Origin: Phycisphaerae bacterium
GTDB lineage: Bacteria; Planctomycetota; Phycisphaerae; Phycisphaerales; UBA1924
Direction: 5' to 3'
DNA length: 64,000 bases
Assembly: GCA_030426605.1 (NCBI GenBank)
Contig: JAUHXM010000005.1
Location: forward strand, 1-64,000
Of the stretch, positions 47,119 to 58,661 are shown in pieces (position 1 is the first letter of the stretch; each line of letters starts with the position of its first letter). Under the pieces are notes generated by a model that was not told the DNA's origin, searched no databases, and was given only the letters and a program-made list of their open reading frames with translations. A program made the position numbers and the translations under genes.

Positions 47119-48887
47119 CCCGCGTGCCGCCCCCCCACCAACAGCCCAACGCCGCTGCCCGCGCCCGGCGCCTGCTCGCGCAGGGCAAGCCGGGCGAGGC
47201 GCTCGCGCTCGTCGAGCCTCTGGCGCGCCGCAAGCCGGACGATCTGGAGCTGCTCGTCATCCTCGCCGAGTGCCATCTGCGCCGGAAGGAGCGCGACAAG
47301 GCGTTCTACTTCGCCGAGCGCGCGCTCGCGAAGCGCCCCGACCACCCCGAGTTGCTGCTCCTGCGCGCAGACGCCGCGCCGCGCGCCGTCGAGACCGAGC
47401 GTCGCCTGGAGTATTACGAAGCCGCGATCGCCGCCAACCCCCGGTCCGCCCCGGCGCACGCCGGGCGGGCCCGCATGCTCGTCAAGCTCGCCCGCGGCCC
47501 GGAAGCCGAGCAGAGCCTCCGCCGCGCGCGCGAGCTCGAACCCGACAACCCCGCCCGCGCCACCGCGCTCGCCCAGCACATCGCCGACAACGGCGACGCC
47601 CAGGGTGCCTCCGCCATCCTGATCGACGCCCTCGCGGATCATCCGGACGACGCCACGATCCTCAGCACGCTCGCGATCACATCCAACTATGCGATCGGCA
47701 TGAGCGCCGACCAGATCGCGACGATCCACCGGCGGTTGGGCGCCGCGGTCGCCAAGCCGCTCCGCCCCCGCGGCGTGTTCGACCACGACCCGGACCCCGA
47801 GCGCCCGCTCCGCTTCGGGTTCCTCTCGCCGGACATGCGCCGCCATTCCGTCGCGTTCTTCCTTGAGCCCGTGCTCGAGCACCTGGGTGCGTCGCTGCAC
47901 GCGACGTGCTACGCGATCTCGCGTGCCGTGGACGAGTTCACCGAACGCTTCCAGTCGCACGCCGACGCGTGGCGCCCGATGCACGGGCGGACGCCATCGG
48001 AGATCGCCGAGGCGATCGTCGCGGACCGGATCGACGTGCTCATCGACATGACGGGCCACTTCGCGGGCTCGCAAGCGCCCGTCCTCGGCGCGCGCCCCGC
48101 GCCCGTCGCGATCACCTACTGCGGGTACCCGAACACCACGGGCATCCCGGGCGTCACCGCCCGCTTCGTCGATTCGATCACCGACCCCGCGCCCGAGGCG
48201 GACGCCCACGCGACCGAGACACTCGTGCGCCTGGACCCGTGCTTCCTGTGCTATCGCCCGCCCGACGAAGCGCCCGAGCCCGCGACGCCCGAGGGCCCGT
48301 TCACGTTCGGGTCGTTCAACGCTGTGCGCAAGTACACCCCCGAGACGCTCGACGCGTGGGCGCGCATTCTGACGGGCACGCCAGGCTCGCGGCTGCTCCT
48401 CAAGCACGAGCGCTTCCGCCAGCCGGACGCCCTCGCGGGCATCGCTGACGCCTTCGCGGAGCGCGGGATCTCGTCAGACCGCCTGGAACTGCTCCCGAAC
48501 GCTCCGGACCCCGCCGACCACCTCGCGACATACCGGCGCGTCCATCTCGCGCTGGACCCGTTCCCCTACAACGGCACCACCACCACCTGCGAAGCGCTCT
48601 GGATGGGCGTGCCCGTCGTCACGTTCGCCGGCGATCGCCACGCGTCGCGCGTGAGCGCCTCGCTGCTCCACGCCGTGGGCCTGCCCCAGCTCGCCGCGGG
48701 CGACCGAGCGGGGTACGAGCGACTCGCGTGTGAGATCGCGGGTGATCCCGGTCGGTTGGCTTCGATCCGCACCGGGCTGCGCGCGCGTGTGGCCGCGTCA
48801 CCCCTGTGCGACGGTCCGGCGTTCGCCGAGCGGTTCGAGCGCGCCGTCCGCGGCGTCTGGCGGTCGTGGTGCGAGAACCCCGTGTAG
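47115..48887 (+). CDS. TPR protein with O-GlcNAc-transferase/SPINDLY-type (GT41-like) domain, copy 2
   Basis: DVLIDMTGHFAGSQAPVLGARPAPVAITYCGYPNTTGI; FGSFNAVRKYTPETLDAWARIL; ALDPFPYNGTTTTCEALWMGVPVVTFAGDRHASRVSASLL; GTG start overlapping TGA of copy 1 (ORF track gives 47100). Confidence 0.92.
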   Translation: MTRVPPPHQQPNAAARARRLLAQGKPGEALALVEPLARRKPDDLELLVILAECHLRRKERDKAFYFAERALAKRPDHPELLLLRADAAPRAVETERRLEYYEAAIAANPRSAPAHAGRARMLVKLARGPEAEQSLRRARELEPDNPARATALAQHIADNGDAQGASAILIDALADHPDDATILSTLAITSNYAIGMSADQIATIHRRLGAAVAKPLRPRGVFDHDPDPERPLRFGFLSPDMRRHSVAFFLEPVLEHLGASLHATCYAISRAVDEFTERFQSHADAWRPMHGRTPSEIAEAIVADRIDVLIDMTGHFAGSQAPVLGARPAPVAITYCGYPNTTGIPGVTARFVDSITDPAPEADAHATETLVRLDPCFLCYRPPDEAPEPATPEGPFTFGSFNAVRKYTPETLDAWARILTGTPGSRLLLKHERFRQPDALAGIADAFAERGISSDRLELLPNAPDPADHLATYRRVHLALDPFPYNGTTTTCEALWMGVPVVTFAGDRHASRVSASLLHAVGLPQLAAGDRAGYERLACEIAGDPGRLASIRTGLRARVAASPLCDGPAFAERFERAVRGVWRSWCENPV

Positions 48888-48895
48888 GATCGCCC

Positions 48896-49690
48896 ATGCA
48901 GATCGTCTGGCTCGCGAGCTATCCAAAAAGCGGCAACACCTGGGTGCGGTTCCTGCTGTATTCCCTCCTCCACGGCCCGCCCGCCAAGTCGATCGATGTC
49001 TCGAAGCGCATCCCGGACGTGCACCGCCCGATCCCGTTCAGCGCGCCGCCCTCGGGCCCGCTGTACGCCAAGACGCACGCCGCCCTGACCGAGCGCCACC
49101 CGCACCTCGACAAATCCGTCCGCGCCGTCTACATCGTGCGCCATCCCAAGGACGTCCTGCTCAGCGGCCTCAACTACCACCGACTCGCGGGCACGGATGA
49201 GAAAGCGCTCCCATCGGCCCAGTACGCGCGCACGTTCCTGAACTCGTTCGGGGACCCCATGTGGGCCCGCCAGGGGTACGGCTCGTGGGATCAGCACGTG
49301 CGATCCTGGACCGAGACCGACCGGTTCCCCGTGCACACCGTTCGCTACGAGGACCTCAAAACGGACGCGCCCGCGCGGCTGCGCGCCATCGCGGAGTTCC
49401 TTGGGATCGACGCCGACGACGCCGCCATCGAGCGCGCCGCCAAGGCGTCCAGCTTCGACGCCCTCCGTGCGCTCGAGGTGCGTGAGAAGGCCGCCGCGCC
49501 CGCGGCACGCTCGGACGACCGCCTGTTCATCGGCGACCGGTCCGTCGCGCGCAAGGGCGTCTTTTTCATCAACGCCGGCAAGACCGGGCAGTCGCTCGAC
49601 CAGATCGCCCCGGGGCTCGACGACGCGTTCGCCAAGTCGTTCGGCACCAGGCACGCCGATCTGCTCGAACGCTTCGGGTACGACGCCTGA
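48896..49690 (+). CDS. Sulfotransferase domain protein
   Basis: IVWLASYPKSGNTWVRFLLYSLL (PAPS loop), VRAVYIVRHPKDVLLSGLNYH. Confidence 0.92.
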   Translation: MQIVWLASYPKSGNTWVRFLLYSLLHGPPAKSIDVSKRIPDVHRPIPFSAPPSGPLYAKTHAALTERHPHLDKSVRAVYIVRHPKDVLLSGLNYHRLAGTDEKALPSAQYARTFLNSFGDPMWARQGYGSWDQHVRSWTETDRFPVHTVRYEDLKTDAPARLRAIAEFLGIDADDAAIERAAKASSFDALRALEVREKAAAPAARSDDRLFIGDRSVARKGVFFINAGKTGQSLDQIAPGLDDAFAKSFGTRHADLLERFGYDA

Positions 49691-50482
49691 TCATTCGTCG
49701 GGGTAGCCCAGCAGCTCCAGCGTGCGTGCGTAGTCGGGGTTCGCGCGGAACGACTCGAGCAGCCCCTCGGGTGTCTCGCGTCGGGGCAGCGGGCGGATGC
49801 GCGCCTCGGCGGCGCCGCGCCCGGTGTTCCCCTTCGCCGTGTCCCCCGTGATCTTGTCGTACGCCGCCCATCGCTGGGCGTACGCCGGGTCGAAGTCCAC
49901 CCGCAAGCGCTCACAGATGGTCGTGAGCGTCGCGTCCGGGTCCTCGGTGAAGTCTTCGTATTTCACGAACCCCTCGGCGTGCGCCCATTCGGCGAACACC
50001 CGGCAGCCGCGCAGATACTCCTCGACCGTCAGCCCCTTGATGACCTCCAGGCGGACCAGGCTCAGGTACTGGTCCACCGGATGACGCACGGTGACCGCCT
50101 GCGCGATCTCGAACCGGTCCTCCAGCTCGGCCAGCAGCAGCGGGCGCATCGCCGGCGGGCAGAACGGGCGCCCGATCACGTCCAGGTGCGACCACTCGCG
50201 CACGACGAGCGACAACCCGCGCTCGCGCGCCCGTTTGTTGATCTCGGCCATCACGTCGGCAAAACCCAGGCGCTTGCGCGTGCGCGACCAGCTCTTCGCC
50301 TCGCCCTTCGTGATCAGGTTGTGCCACGCGACCGCTTGTTGCAGCGGATTGAACTGCTCGGCGCCCAGCGGGTGGATCTCGCTGAGCAGCGCCACCGAGC
50401 CCATGGACCCGATGCACTTGGAGATCACCGTCCCGCCGGACCGGGCCATGTGACGCAGCACGCGGATGACGGGTCGGGACAT
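49691..50482 (-). CDS. Sulfotransferase-like protein
   Basis: RPVIRVLRHMARSGGTVISKCIG; QAVTVRHPVDQYLSLVRL; FVKYEDFTEDPDATLTTICERLRV. Confidence 0.7.
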   Translation of the reverse strand: MSRPVIRVLRHMARSGGTVISKCIGSMGSVALLSEIHPLGAEQFNPLQQAVAWHNLITKGEAKSWSRTRKRLGFADVMAEINKRARERGLSLVVREWSHLDVIGRPFCPPAMRPLLLAELEDRFEIAQAVTVRHPVDQYLSLVRLEVIKGLTVEEYLRGCRVFAEWAHAEGFVKYEDFTEDPDATLTTICERLRVDFDPAYAQRWAAYDKITGDTAKGNTGRGAAEARIRPLPRRETPEGLLESFRANPDYARTLELLGYPDE

Positions 50483-50566
50483 GGGCCCATGGTACGCGCA
50501 CGAAAAAGCGGGCGGCCCGCGAAGGAGCCGCCCGCCGTGATGGAGTGCAGAATCAGACCCGCGTGA

Positions 50567-53500
50567 TCACTCCTGACCCTCGGCCCCGAAGAGCGAGAAG
50601 GGCAGCGAGATGCTCAGGTCGGGCACGTTGTAGATGTATTGCGCGTCCAGGGCACGCGTAATACGCTCGCGGCACTCGGCGAGGTGGGCGCGGGTGTAGG
50701 CGTCCGCCTTGCCCCGGGCGCCGTTCGAGAGCGACGCCTCGAGCTTGCCATCAAGGTCCCGCAGCGACTGGGCCGCGAGCTGCTTGATCGGGTTCTCCGA
50801 CGCGCTCAGCCCGTTGTCCATCATCGACAGGTCGATGAGGCGGCCCAGGTGCTCACGCTGAAGGTTCCGGCGCGTGCTCGAGATCATGGGCTTGCGGGCC
50901 GTGAAGCGCGTGCTCGGCGACCCGTCCAGCTCGGACCAGATCGCGTTGGTGATCGTGTCGAACACCTCGGGCAGCGTCAGGGCGTCCTCATCGGCGGGCA
51001 CGAAGGCCTCGATGTCGTAGACGCGCTGCAGGGTCCGCGGGTTCATCACCTGCGTCAGCGACGACGCCTGGACGCCCAGGATCCGGTCGTGCAGGTCGTA
51101 GGTCGCGTCCTGCGTCACGGTCGAGAGGCCCGCCTCGTCCCACCACTTGTCCACGGTCATGTGCCGCAGCATCTCGGGGGTGAGCCCGAAGGCCTCGTCC
51201 TGGAAGGCGTTGTCGCACACAAACTGGAGCGCCGCGCGCTGCTTGGCCGCGGGCACCGGCTCGACGGGCGCACGCCCGTCCGGGTCGCCCTTCTTGTCGC
51301 GGTAGGTGTACGCCGAGCCGACCCAGTTGGCCATCATGCTCAGCGCCCGGGTCTGCTGGCCCAGGGTGATGTTGTAGCCCGTGCGGGCGCGGGCCCAGCT
51401 CTCGCCGTCCTCGACGAAGTGGGTCAGCATGTCCTCACGCAGCTTCTGGGCCAGCGCCATCGAGTTGTTGGCGTAGTCCAGGGGATCGGCCGACAGGGCG
51501 TACCGGCGGGCCAGCGGGTCCGGGCCCCACGTGTCCTCGTCGGTGCCGTACTGCAGCTTCGGGTCCGCGGCACGCGCGGCGACCTTCTCGGGGTCGCCGA
51601 ACCCGTACCCGTACTCGATCGCCCACATGTCGTAGGGCCCGATGTTGATCACCGAGTAATCGCCCTGGACCTCACCAACGCCCGGCATGCGGATGTTGAT
51701 GCCGTTGTAGTCCATGACCGACATCGACCAGGGCTCCTTGCCCTTCACCTCGTCCGAGTTGATCTCGGCGAGCGTGAAGTAGCTCGACGCCTTGAAGTTG
51801 TGACGCAGCCCGATCGTGTGACCGACCTCGTGGGCCGTCAGCTCGGCCAGCGCCGGGCCGACGAACCACTCGGGCACGCCGTCGATGGTCTGCTCGTCGC
51901 TGTCCGAGTCCTCGGCGACCTCGGGCTCGTCGTCGCCCTCGTCGTCGGCGTCCTCGGCTTCCAGCGCCGCGCGGATCTCCTCGGGGAGGTTGTCGATCAG
52001 CTCGGGGTTCTCCTCGAGCTGCTTCTTCATCATCGCGAGGATGGCCGGATCGACCTTGTCGTCCGCCTCGGCCCGCTCGGCGGCGCGGAGGGCGTCGAGG
52101 TGCATGCGCATCTCGGCCATCCCCATCGCCATGCCGCGCGACGCCTGGCAGAACCCGTTGACCTGGCTGATCCGCCCGGTCAGGCCGTCGAACTCGTCGT
52201 CGCCGATCAGGGTCGGGTCGGCGTTGAACGCCGGGTGCCCGCCGAAGCGCTGCACGCCGCGCGCCCGCTGCTCGATGATCTCGTCACGCTTCATCGAGGG
52301 CGCCAGACGCACGCGCGGGTCCCACTTCGGGTTCTTCGCGAGCCACGCCGTCAGCTCCGGGTCCATGCCCTCCATCGCCAGGTCGGGCAGCAGCTCTTCC
52401 CAGCGGTAGGTGAACACGCGGAGCCAGCCGTCGGTCAGCACGACGTCGGCATCAAGGATCTCGCCCGTCTCCGGGTTAACCCGGCTCGGCCCGATCGCCG
52501 TCGAGATGTCGTTGCTCAGCCAGCGGATGAAGTTGTAGCGGACGTCCTCGGGGTCCTTCTCCATGTGCGCGCCGGACTTGGAGTCCTGGTAGCGCACCTC
52601 GATCGCGCCGTCGATGCCGATGGCGCGGTAGGCCTCGTTCCAGTACTCGATGCCCTCACGCACCCAGCGCCGGTAGCGCACGGGCATCGTGTGCTCGACG
52701 TAGTAGATGATGGGCTCCTTGGGCGGCGACAGCTTCAGCTTCGGGTCCGCCTTCTCGAGGTGCCACCGGTTGATCAGGCGGTTGTCCACGTTGTACCGGT
52801 CGAACTGACCCAGATCGCGGTAGCTCGTCGTGAAGTACCCGACGCGCTCGTCCGCCTTGCGCGGTTTGTAGCCCGGGGTGCCCTTGATGTGGCTGATCGA
52901 GTAGTGGAACTCCTTCATGGTCCCGCCCGCGACGGGGCCCTCGACGGAGATCTCGATGTTCTCGGGGAACGCCTTGACGGACTTCACCGCCGTCAGGCTG
53001 CGGTTGAGCCCGCGGGCCTGGTTCCCGAAGAACTCGGTCGCCTGATTCACGAGCAGCGCGTCCATGTCGATGACGGGCTGCCCGCTCGGGCCGGTGCAGA
53101 CGATGGGCACGTCCAGCAGCACGCGGTCCGTGAAGATCATCTTGACGGAGTCCTTGGACTCCTGGTCGCCCGTCGAGCGGACGTACAGCTGCGGCTCGAC
53201 CAGCGCGAGCCGGTCGTCGTACTTGCGCCACTGGGTGTACATGTCCCCGCCCTGCAGGCCGGCGAAGATCTGCCCGCCCGCGACGGTCATCGCAAAGAAG
53301 TGCTTCTGCGCCTGATACCCGCGGGGGAGCTCGGCGAGGATGTCGCCCGAGTCTTCCTTGACCCACAGGTTGTAGAAGCTCTTGCCGTCCGTCGTGGAGG
53401 TGACCTTGGTGTACCCCTCGGAGACGTCCTTGAAGTCCTTGCCGTCCTTCTTCTTGTCGCCGCCGCCGCCGCCGCCGGCCCGCTCGGCCATCGCTCGGAT

Positions 53501-53659
53501 CTCGGCGAGGCTCAGCTGGACGCCGTCGATCGTGATCACGGGCTCCGCGGACGTGTCCGCCGCGGGCTCGGCGGTCACCGAGGCGCCGCCCATAATCACG
53601 CTCAAGCCGGCCGCCGCCCCGGCGAGACGCCACAGGCTCCGCCGCTCATTCCTTTTCAT
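50567..53659 (-). CDS. Secreted zinc-dependent metalloprotease (DUF5117-like)
   Basis: LTAHEVGHTIGLRHNFKASS (HExxHxxGxxHN); YVEHTMPVRYRRWVREGIEYWNEAYRAIGI; signal peptide after MKRNERRS. Confidence 0.92.
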   Translation of the reverse strand: MKRNERRSLWRLAGAAAGLSVIMGGASVTAEPAADTSAEPVITIDGVQLSLAEIRAMAERAGGGGGGDKKKDGKDFKDVSEGYTKVTSTTDGKSFYNLWVKEDSGDILAELPRGYQAQKHFFAMTVAGGQIFAGLQGGDMYTQWRKYDDRLALVEPQLYVRSTGDQESKDSVKMIFTDRVLLDVPIVCTGPSGQPVIDMDALLVNQATEFFGNQARGLNRSLTAVKSVKAFPENIEISVEGPVAGGTMKEFHYSISHIKGTPGYKPRKADERVGYFTTSYRDLGQFDRYNVDNRLINRWHLEKADPKLKLSPPKEPIIYYVEHTMPVRYRRWVREGIEYWNEAYRAIGIDGAIEVRYQDSKSGAHMEKDPEDVRYNFIRWLSNDISTAIGPSRVNPETGEILDADVVLTDGWLRVFTYRWEELLPDLAMEGMDPELTAWLAKNPKWDPRVRLAPSMKRDEIIEQRARGVQRFGGHPAFNADPTLIGDDEFDGLTGRISQVNGFCQASRGMAMGMAEMRMHLDALRAAERAEADDKVDPAILAMMKKQLEENPELIDNLPEEIRAALEAEDADDEGDDEPEVAEDSDSDEQTIDGVPEWFVGPALAELTAHEVGHTIGLRHNFKASSYFTLAEINSDEVKGKEPWSMSVMDYNGINIRMPGVGEVQGDYSVINIGPYDMWAIEYGYGFGDPEKVAARAADPKLQYGTDEDTWGPDPLARRYALSADPLDYANNSMALAQKLREDMLTHFVEDGESWARARTGYNITLGQQTRALSMMANWVGSAYTYRDKKGDPDGRAPVEPVPAAKQRAALQFVCDNAFQDEAFGLTPEMLRHMTVDKWWDEAGLSTVTQDATYDLHDRILGVQASSLTQVMNPRTLQRVYDIEAFVPADEDALTLPEVFDTITNAIWSELDGSPSTRFTARKPMISSTRRNLQREHLGRLIDLSMMDNGLSASENPIKQLAAQSLRDLDGKLEASLSNGARGKADAYTRAHLAECRERITRALDAQYIYNVPDLSISLPFSLFGAEGQE

Positions 53660-53959
53660 CGTGTGCACTCCATCACATGAGGCGTCCGCAGAGCGACCCC
53701 GCCGGCACAACCGGCGACGCCCCCCGACATGACTTTCCTGACAATCTGAACCACGTTTCACCCAGGTGCAGGACCGACGCTCGCACGACACGCGGCGGGG
53801 CTGCCCCAAAGACGCGCATCGATGCGACATGAGACCGTCCGCGCACATCCTGACCCGGATCGATCGACTATACCGCCAGGCTCCGCCGGGGTTTCGGCCC
53901 GTCCATCGGACCAACCCCCACGCGAGCCCAAGATTCCGACCCCCTGCGCGCCCTCTTTT

Positions 53960-54955
53960 TCACCCCGCATCCGGCATGAACACCGTCAACGCCAGTGTGA
54001 GCCCCGCGAACAGGGCCGCGGCGAGCTGAAACGCCCGGTCCTTCGCCGCCAGCTCCGTCGGATCGTCGAACTTTCCCTGCTCGAGCAGCAGCATGGCCCG
54101 CAAGAGGCCGTAGGTCGCCGGCAGCATCGTCACCCAGAGCAGGTTGAACCCGAACCCCGCCAGCGGGCCCGAATCGAGCACGATCTGGTACGACCCGTCG
54201 CGCGTCTGCACGTAACCCGCGTATCCCAATAGAGTTGCGACCGCCGTGACGACCACGACCATGCGGAGCAGGTCATCGGAGTACCGAGCCTGGACCTTGC
54301 GGGCCCCGGTCGCCGCCTCGGCGGACCCCATGGACCGCCGCTCGCCCAACCGTTTCCCAAACGCGAGGAACATGCTGAGGAAGAACGTGACGTTCAGCAG
54401 CCACGTGGTCGGCACGATCGCGACCGCCGCGCACCCGCCGATCACGCGCAGAACGAACCCCATGGAGAGCGAGATCACATCCGCGATGGGTCGGTGTTTG
54501 ATCCAAACCGAGTAGAGCAAGACATTTGCGACGTGCGCCCCCGCCGCGACCGCGACCCACGGGGCGACCGCGCGGTCCAGCAAAAACAGCGGCACCGCTG
54601 CGGCGATGAGCAGCGCGACGCCGTACACCCGCGCCAGCCCCGGCGCGATGAGCCCGGACGCGATCGGGCGTCGGCACTTGCGCGGGTGGGTCCGATCGGC
54701 CTCGGCGTCCGCCAGATCGTTGAAGACGTAGCACCCGGACGACGCGAGCGCGAAGGTCGCCGCCGCGAGCGTCGCCGCCCAGATCATGGGCCACCACGGG
54801 CGGTCCGACTCCTGTGTGAGGTGGTAGAGCGGGCCGATGTAGACAAACGCGCTCTTCGCCCACTGGTGCGGGCGGGCGAGCTTGATCAGCCCCTTCACGA
54901 CGGACCCGGCGGACGAGGCCGCGTTGCCCGCAGGCGGCTCGACCGCGCCGCTCAC
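53960..54955 (-). CDS. UbiA-family decaprenyl-phosphate phosphoribosyltransferase-like
   Basis: LARPHQWAKSAFVYIGPLYH; YVFNDLADAEADRTHPRKCRRPIASG; multi-TM. Confidence 0.88.
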   Translation of the reverse strand: MSGAVEPPAGNAASSAGSVVKGLIKLARPHQWAKSAFVYIGPLYHLTQESDRPWWPMIWAATLAAATFALASSGCYVFNDLADAEADRTHPRKCRRPIASGLIAPGLARVYGVALLIAAAVPLFLLDRAVAPWVAVAAGAHVANVLLYSVWIKHRPIADVISLSMGFVLRVIGGCAAVAIVPTTWLLNVTFFLSMFLAFGKRLGERRSMGSAEAATGARKVQARYSDDLLRMVVVVTAVATLLGYAGYVQTRDGSYQIVLDSGPLAGFGFNLLWVTMLPATYGLLRAMLLLEQGKFDDPTELAAKDRAFQLAAALFAGLTLALTVFMPDAG

Positions 54956-55151
54956 CGTGTCACCCCGCTGCGGGCATCAGATTGGAGACCGTCCACGCGC
55001 ATCCCGTTCCCTCAGTCGGCGATCCGACCCCACCCCGCCCAGCCCGATCGCCCGACAGCCGCCTGCGGGCGTCTAAACTCGACTCCCGAGCGTTTCCCTC
55101 GGCCGCCCGCCCGATCGACTTCACCCCCGCTCCCCCCGCGACACCCCCACA

Positions 55152-56600
55152 GTGCCCCCACGAGCCCGCCCCAGCCCGACGGTGAGCCTGCTCTCGGGGC
55201 TCGGGTTCGGGCTCGCGTTCTACGCCGCGGCCCAGGCGGTGGGTTTGTCCGATCTCCGGTATCGCGGCCGGTTCGCGTTCGACGCCCTCAACTATCACGA
55301 GCCGACGGTGAGGGTCTTCGCCGAGACGTTCCCCCGGGCGGACGTCTCGGACTACTGGTCCGCCACGACGCCCCTCTACCACTACCTGCTCGCGGGCGTC
55401 GCGCAGATCGACGGGTCCCGCACCACCCTGATGGCGGCGGGCGGGCTGTTCACCCTCGCCCTGCTCACGATCCTCGGCGCGTGGTGTGCGCGCACGTTGG
55501 GCGTCGCGCTCGGGCTTGCCTTCGCGCTCCCCGTCGCGACGTCGATGTACGTCTTTACGCAGGGCGTGTGGATGCTGCCCGACAACGCGGGGTGGCTGGG
55601 CGTCTTGCTCATGCTCGCAGTCGCGTGGCGCCCTCGGTTCGACTGGTTCACGATCGTCGCGGGCGGGATGACGCTCGCGTTGCTCGTCGCGACGCGTCAA
55701 ATCCACGCGTGGACGGGCGGGCTGATCGTCGCCGCGGCGTGGCTCGGGTCGGCATCGCACACCCCGCGTTCGTTCACCGGCTTGTTCTCGGATCTCCCGA
55801 TCCGCGCGCGCCGCGCGGTGCTCGGGCTGCTCGCGACCGCCCCCGCCGCGGCGGTCGTCATCGGGTTCATCGCCCTGTGGGGCGGGCTGATCGTGCCGCA
55901 TTTCCAAGGAAAGTACAGCGGCGCCAACCCCGCGACGCCCGCGTTTTTCCTGTCCGTCACCGGCGTGGTTGCCTGCTTCTTCGCCGGCGCGATCGCGCCC
56001 GCGCTGGTCAACGCATGGCGCCGGCACCGCGTGCTGCTCGTCGGGTCGTTGCTCGCGGCGCTCGCCCTCGCGGCGGTCCCCGAAACGAGCTACGACACCG
56101 ACGCCTGGCGCTACAGCGGGCTCTGGAACGTCGTCCGCGCGCTCCCGCTGATCGCCGGGCGGACTTCGCCGCTGATCCTGATGCTCGCTCCCATCGGCGC
56201 CGCGGCCCTCGTCGCGATCTGCACGAGCGTGCGTCCGCGCACCGGGTGGATCCTCGCGGCGACCGCGGCGGGGTTCGTGACCGCCCAGACCGCCAGCCCC
56301 GTCCTCTGGCAGCGGTACCACGAGCCGATGGTGCTCATGCTGCTCATCCTCGGTTCGGCCGAACTCGTGCACCTCCGCCGAGACCGTTGTGGTGGCTCGT
56401 CCGACCCGGGCCCGCTCGCCCTGTTCACGTTCGTGGGCCCGGTCGTGCTGAGCCTGCTCTTCGTCGGGCTCACGGTGACGACGATCACGAAGAACGCGAA
56501 CTGGGTGACGCCCGTCCACGACGGCGCCCTTGAGATCGCCCACGCCGCCGAGCCGATCCCGGCCGAGCCCGGATCCGAGACCCCGATCCCGGACCCCTGA
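55152..56600 (+). CDS. Multi-TM lipid-linked-sugar glycosyltransferase-like membrane protein
   Basis: Many TM segments; FDALNYHEPTVRVFAETFPRADVSDYWSATTPLYHYLLA resembles GT39/ArnT-type luminal loop. Confidence 0.6.
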   Translation: MPPRARPSPTVSLLSGLGFGLAFYAAAQAVGLSDLRYRGRFAFDALNYHEPTVRVFAETFPRADVSDYWSATTPLYHYLLAGVAQIDGSRTTLMAAGGLFTLALLTILGAWCARTLGVALGLAFALPVATSMYVFTQGVWMLPDNAGWLGVLLMLAVAWRPRFDWFTIVAGGMTLALLVATRQIHAWTGGLIVAAAWLGSASHTPRSFTGLFSDLPIRARRAVLGLLATAPAAAVVIGFIALWGGLIVPHFQGKYSGANPATPAFFLSVTGVVACFFAGAIAPALVNAWRRHRVLLVGSLLAALALAAVPETSYDTDAWRYSGLWNVVRALPLIAGRTSPLILMLAPIGAAALVAICTSVRPRTGWILAATAAGFVTAQTASPVLWQRYHEPMVLMLLILGSAELVHLRRDRCGGSSDPGPLALFTFVGPVVLSLLFVGLTVTTITKNANWVTPVHDGALEIAHAAEPIPAEPGSETPIPDP

Positions 56601-56774
56601 CCGGCCCGGTTGTGCGGGCACCCCGCCCGAAGTGGCGGGCCCGCCGAACACCCCGCGCGCCGCCCGCGTATCCACCCCCCCGCGAGCGGTCTCCTACCCT
56701 CGCATTCGCCTCAGCACGCCCGCCCGCGGGCCGATACCACCGGGACCTCTCACCCGGACACAGGACCGAACGAC

Positions 56775-57839
<1,065 letters not shown>

Positions 57840-57851
57840 CCGGAGCGTCCG

Positions 57852-58661
57852 TTGGACAAGGCCACGATCATCGCGGCTGCCGGGCGCGTCCCCGGGCTCT
57901 CCAAGGCCCTGCGTTGGTACGCGAACCGGTACCCCGAGGGCTCCGCCGTGACGATCAAGTCCGGGCTCGCCGCGGGCATGAAGTGGCGGCGTCACCACCG
58001 GTACGTCAACGGGTACTGGACCGGGCAGTACGAGCTGCCCATGCAGCGGGCGCTGCAGCGTGAGCTCAAACCGGGCGACTGCTTCTATGACGTCGGCGCG
58101 AACGCGGGGTTTTTCTCCCTCGTCGCGGCGAAGCTCGTGGGAGACACGGGCAGCGTCGTCTCCTTCGACCCCGACCCGGACAACGGCTCATCGATCCGAG
58201 AGCAGATCGAGCTCAACAACCTCGGCGCGCGCTGGGTTCTGGAGAACAAGGGCGTCGCCGACAAGGCGGGGACCACCACGTTCGAGCGCGACAAGCCGGG
58301 TTCGCCCAAGGGGCACCTGCGGGCGACGGGCGCCGACGGGTTCGACGCCGCGGGCGGCAAGGCGATGCAGGAGCTCGAGGTCGAGCTCGTCTCTCTGGAC
58401 GGCGTGCTCGCGAACCACCGCCCGCCGAACGTGATCAAGATGGACATCGAGGGCGCCGAGATCATGGCGATCCGCGGGTGCGAGCGTGTGCTGAGCGAGG
58501 CGCGCCCGACGTGGCTCTTCGAGCTGCACGGGCCGGAGACCGAGCGCGCCGTTCGCGGGGCGCTCACGCGTCACGGGTACGCGTACTTCACGGTCGAGGG
58601 CGCGCCGATCGGCGACGCGGTGCCCGAGCTGCCGCGTCACTTCATCGCGCGTCCGTCTTGA
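57852..58661 (+). CDS. FkbM-family methyltransferase
   Basis: CFYDVGANAGFFSLVAAKLVGDTGSVVSFDPDP; VIKMDIEGAEIMAIRG; TTG start. Confidence 0.85.
   Translation: MDKATIIAAAGRVPGLSKALRWYANRYPEGSAVTIKSGLAAGMKWRRHHRYVNGYWTGQYELPMQRALQRELKPGDCFYDVGANAGFFSLVAAKLVGDTGSVVSFDPDPDNGSSIREQIELNNLGARWVLENKGVADKAGTTTFERDKPGSPKGHLRATGADGFDAAGGKAMQELEVELVSLDGVLANHRPPNVIKMDIEGAEIMAIRGCERVLSEARPTWLFELHGPETERAVRGALTRHGYAYFTVEGAPIGDAVPELPRHFIARPS

Noticed and set aside
50639-53680. 1013-aa plus-strand ORF antisense to the metalloprotease
   Set aside because: Shadow ORF of a strongly supported HExxH protease; biased composition.
54960-56675. 571-aa minus ORF antisense to the GT39-like gene
   Set aside because: Arg/Glu/Asp-rich frame without motifs; the plus frame shows regular TM segments.
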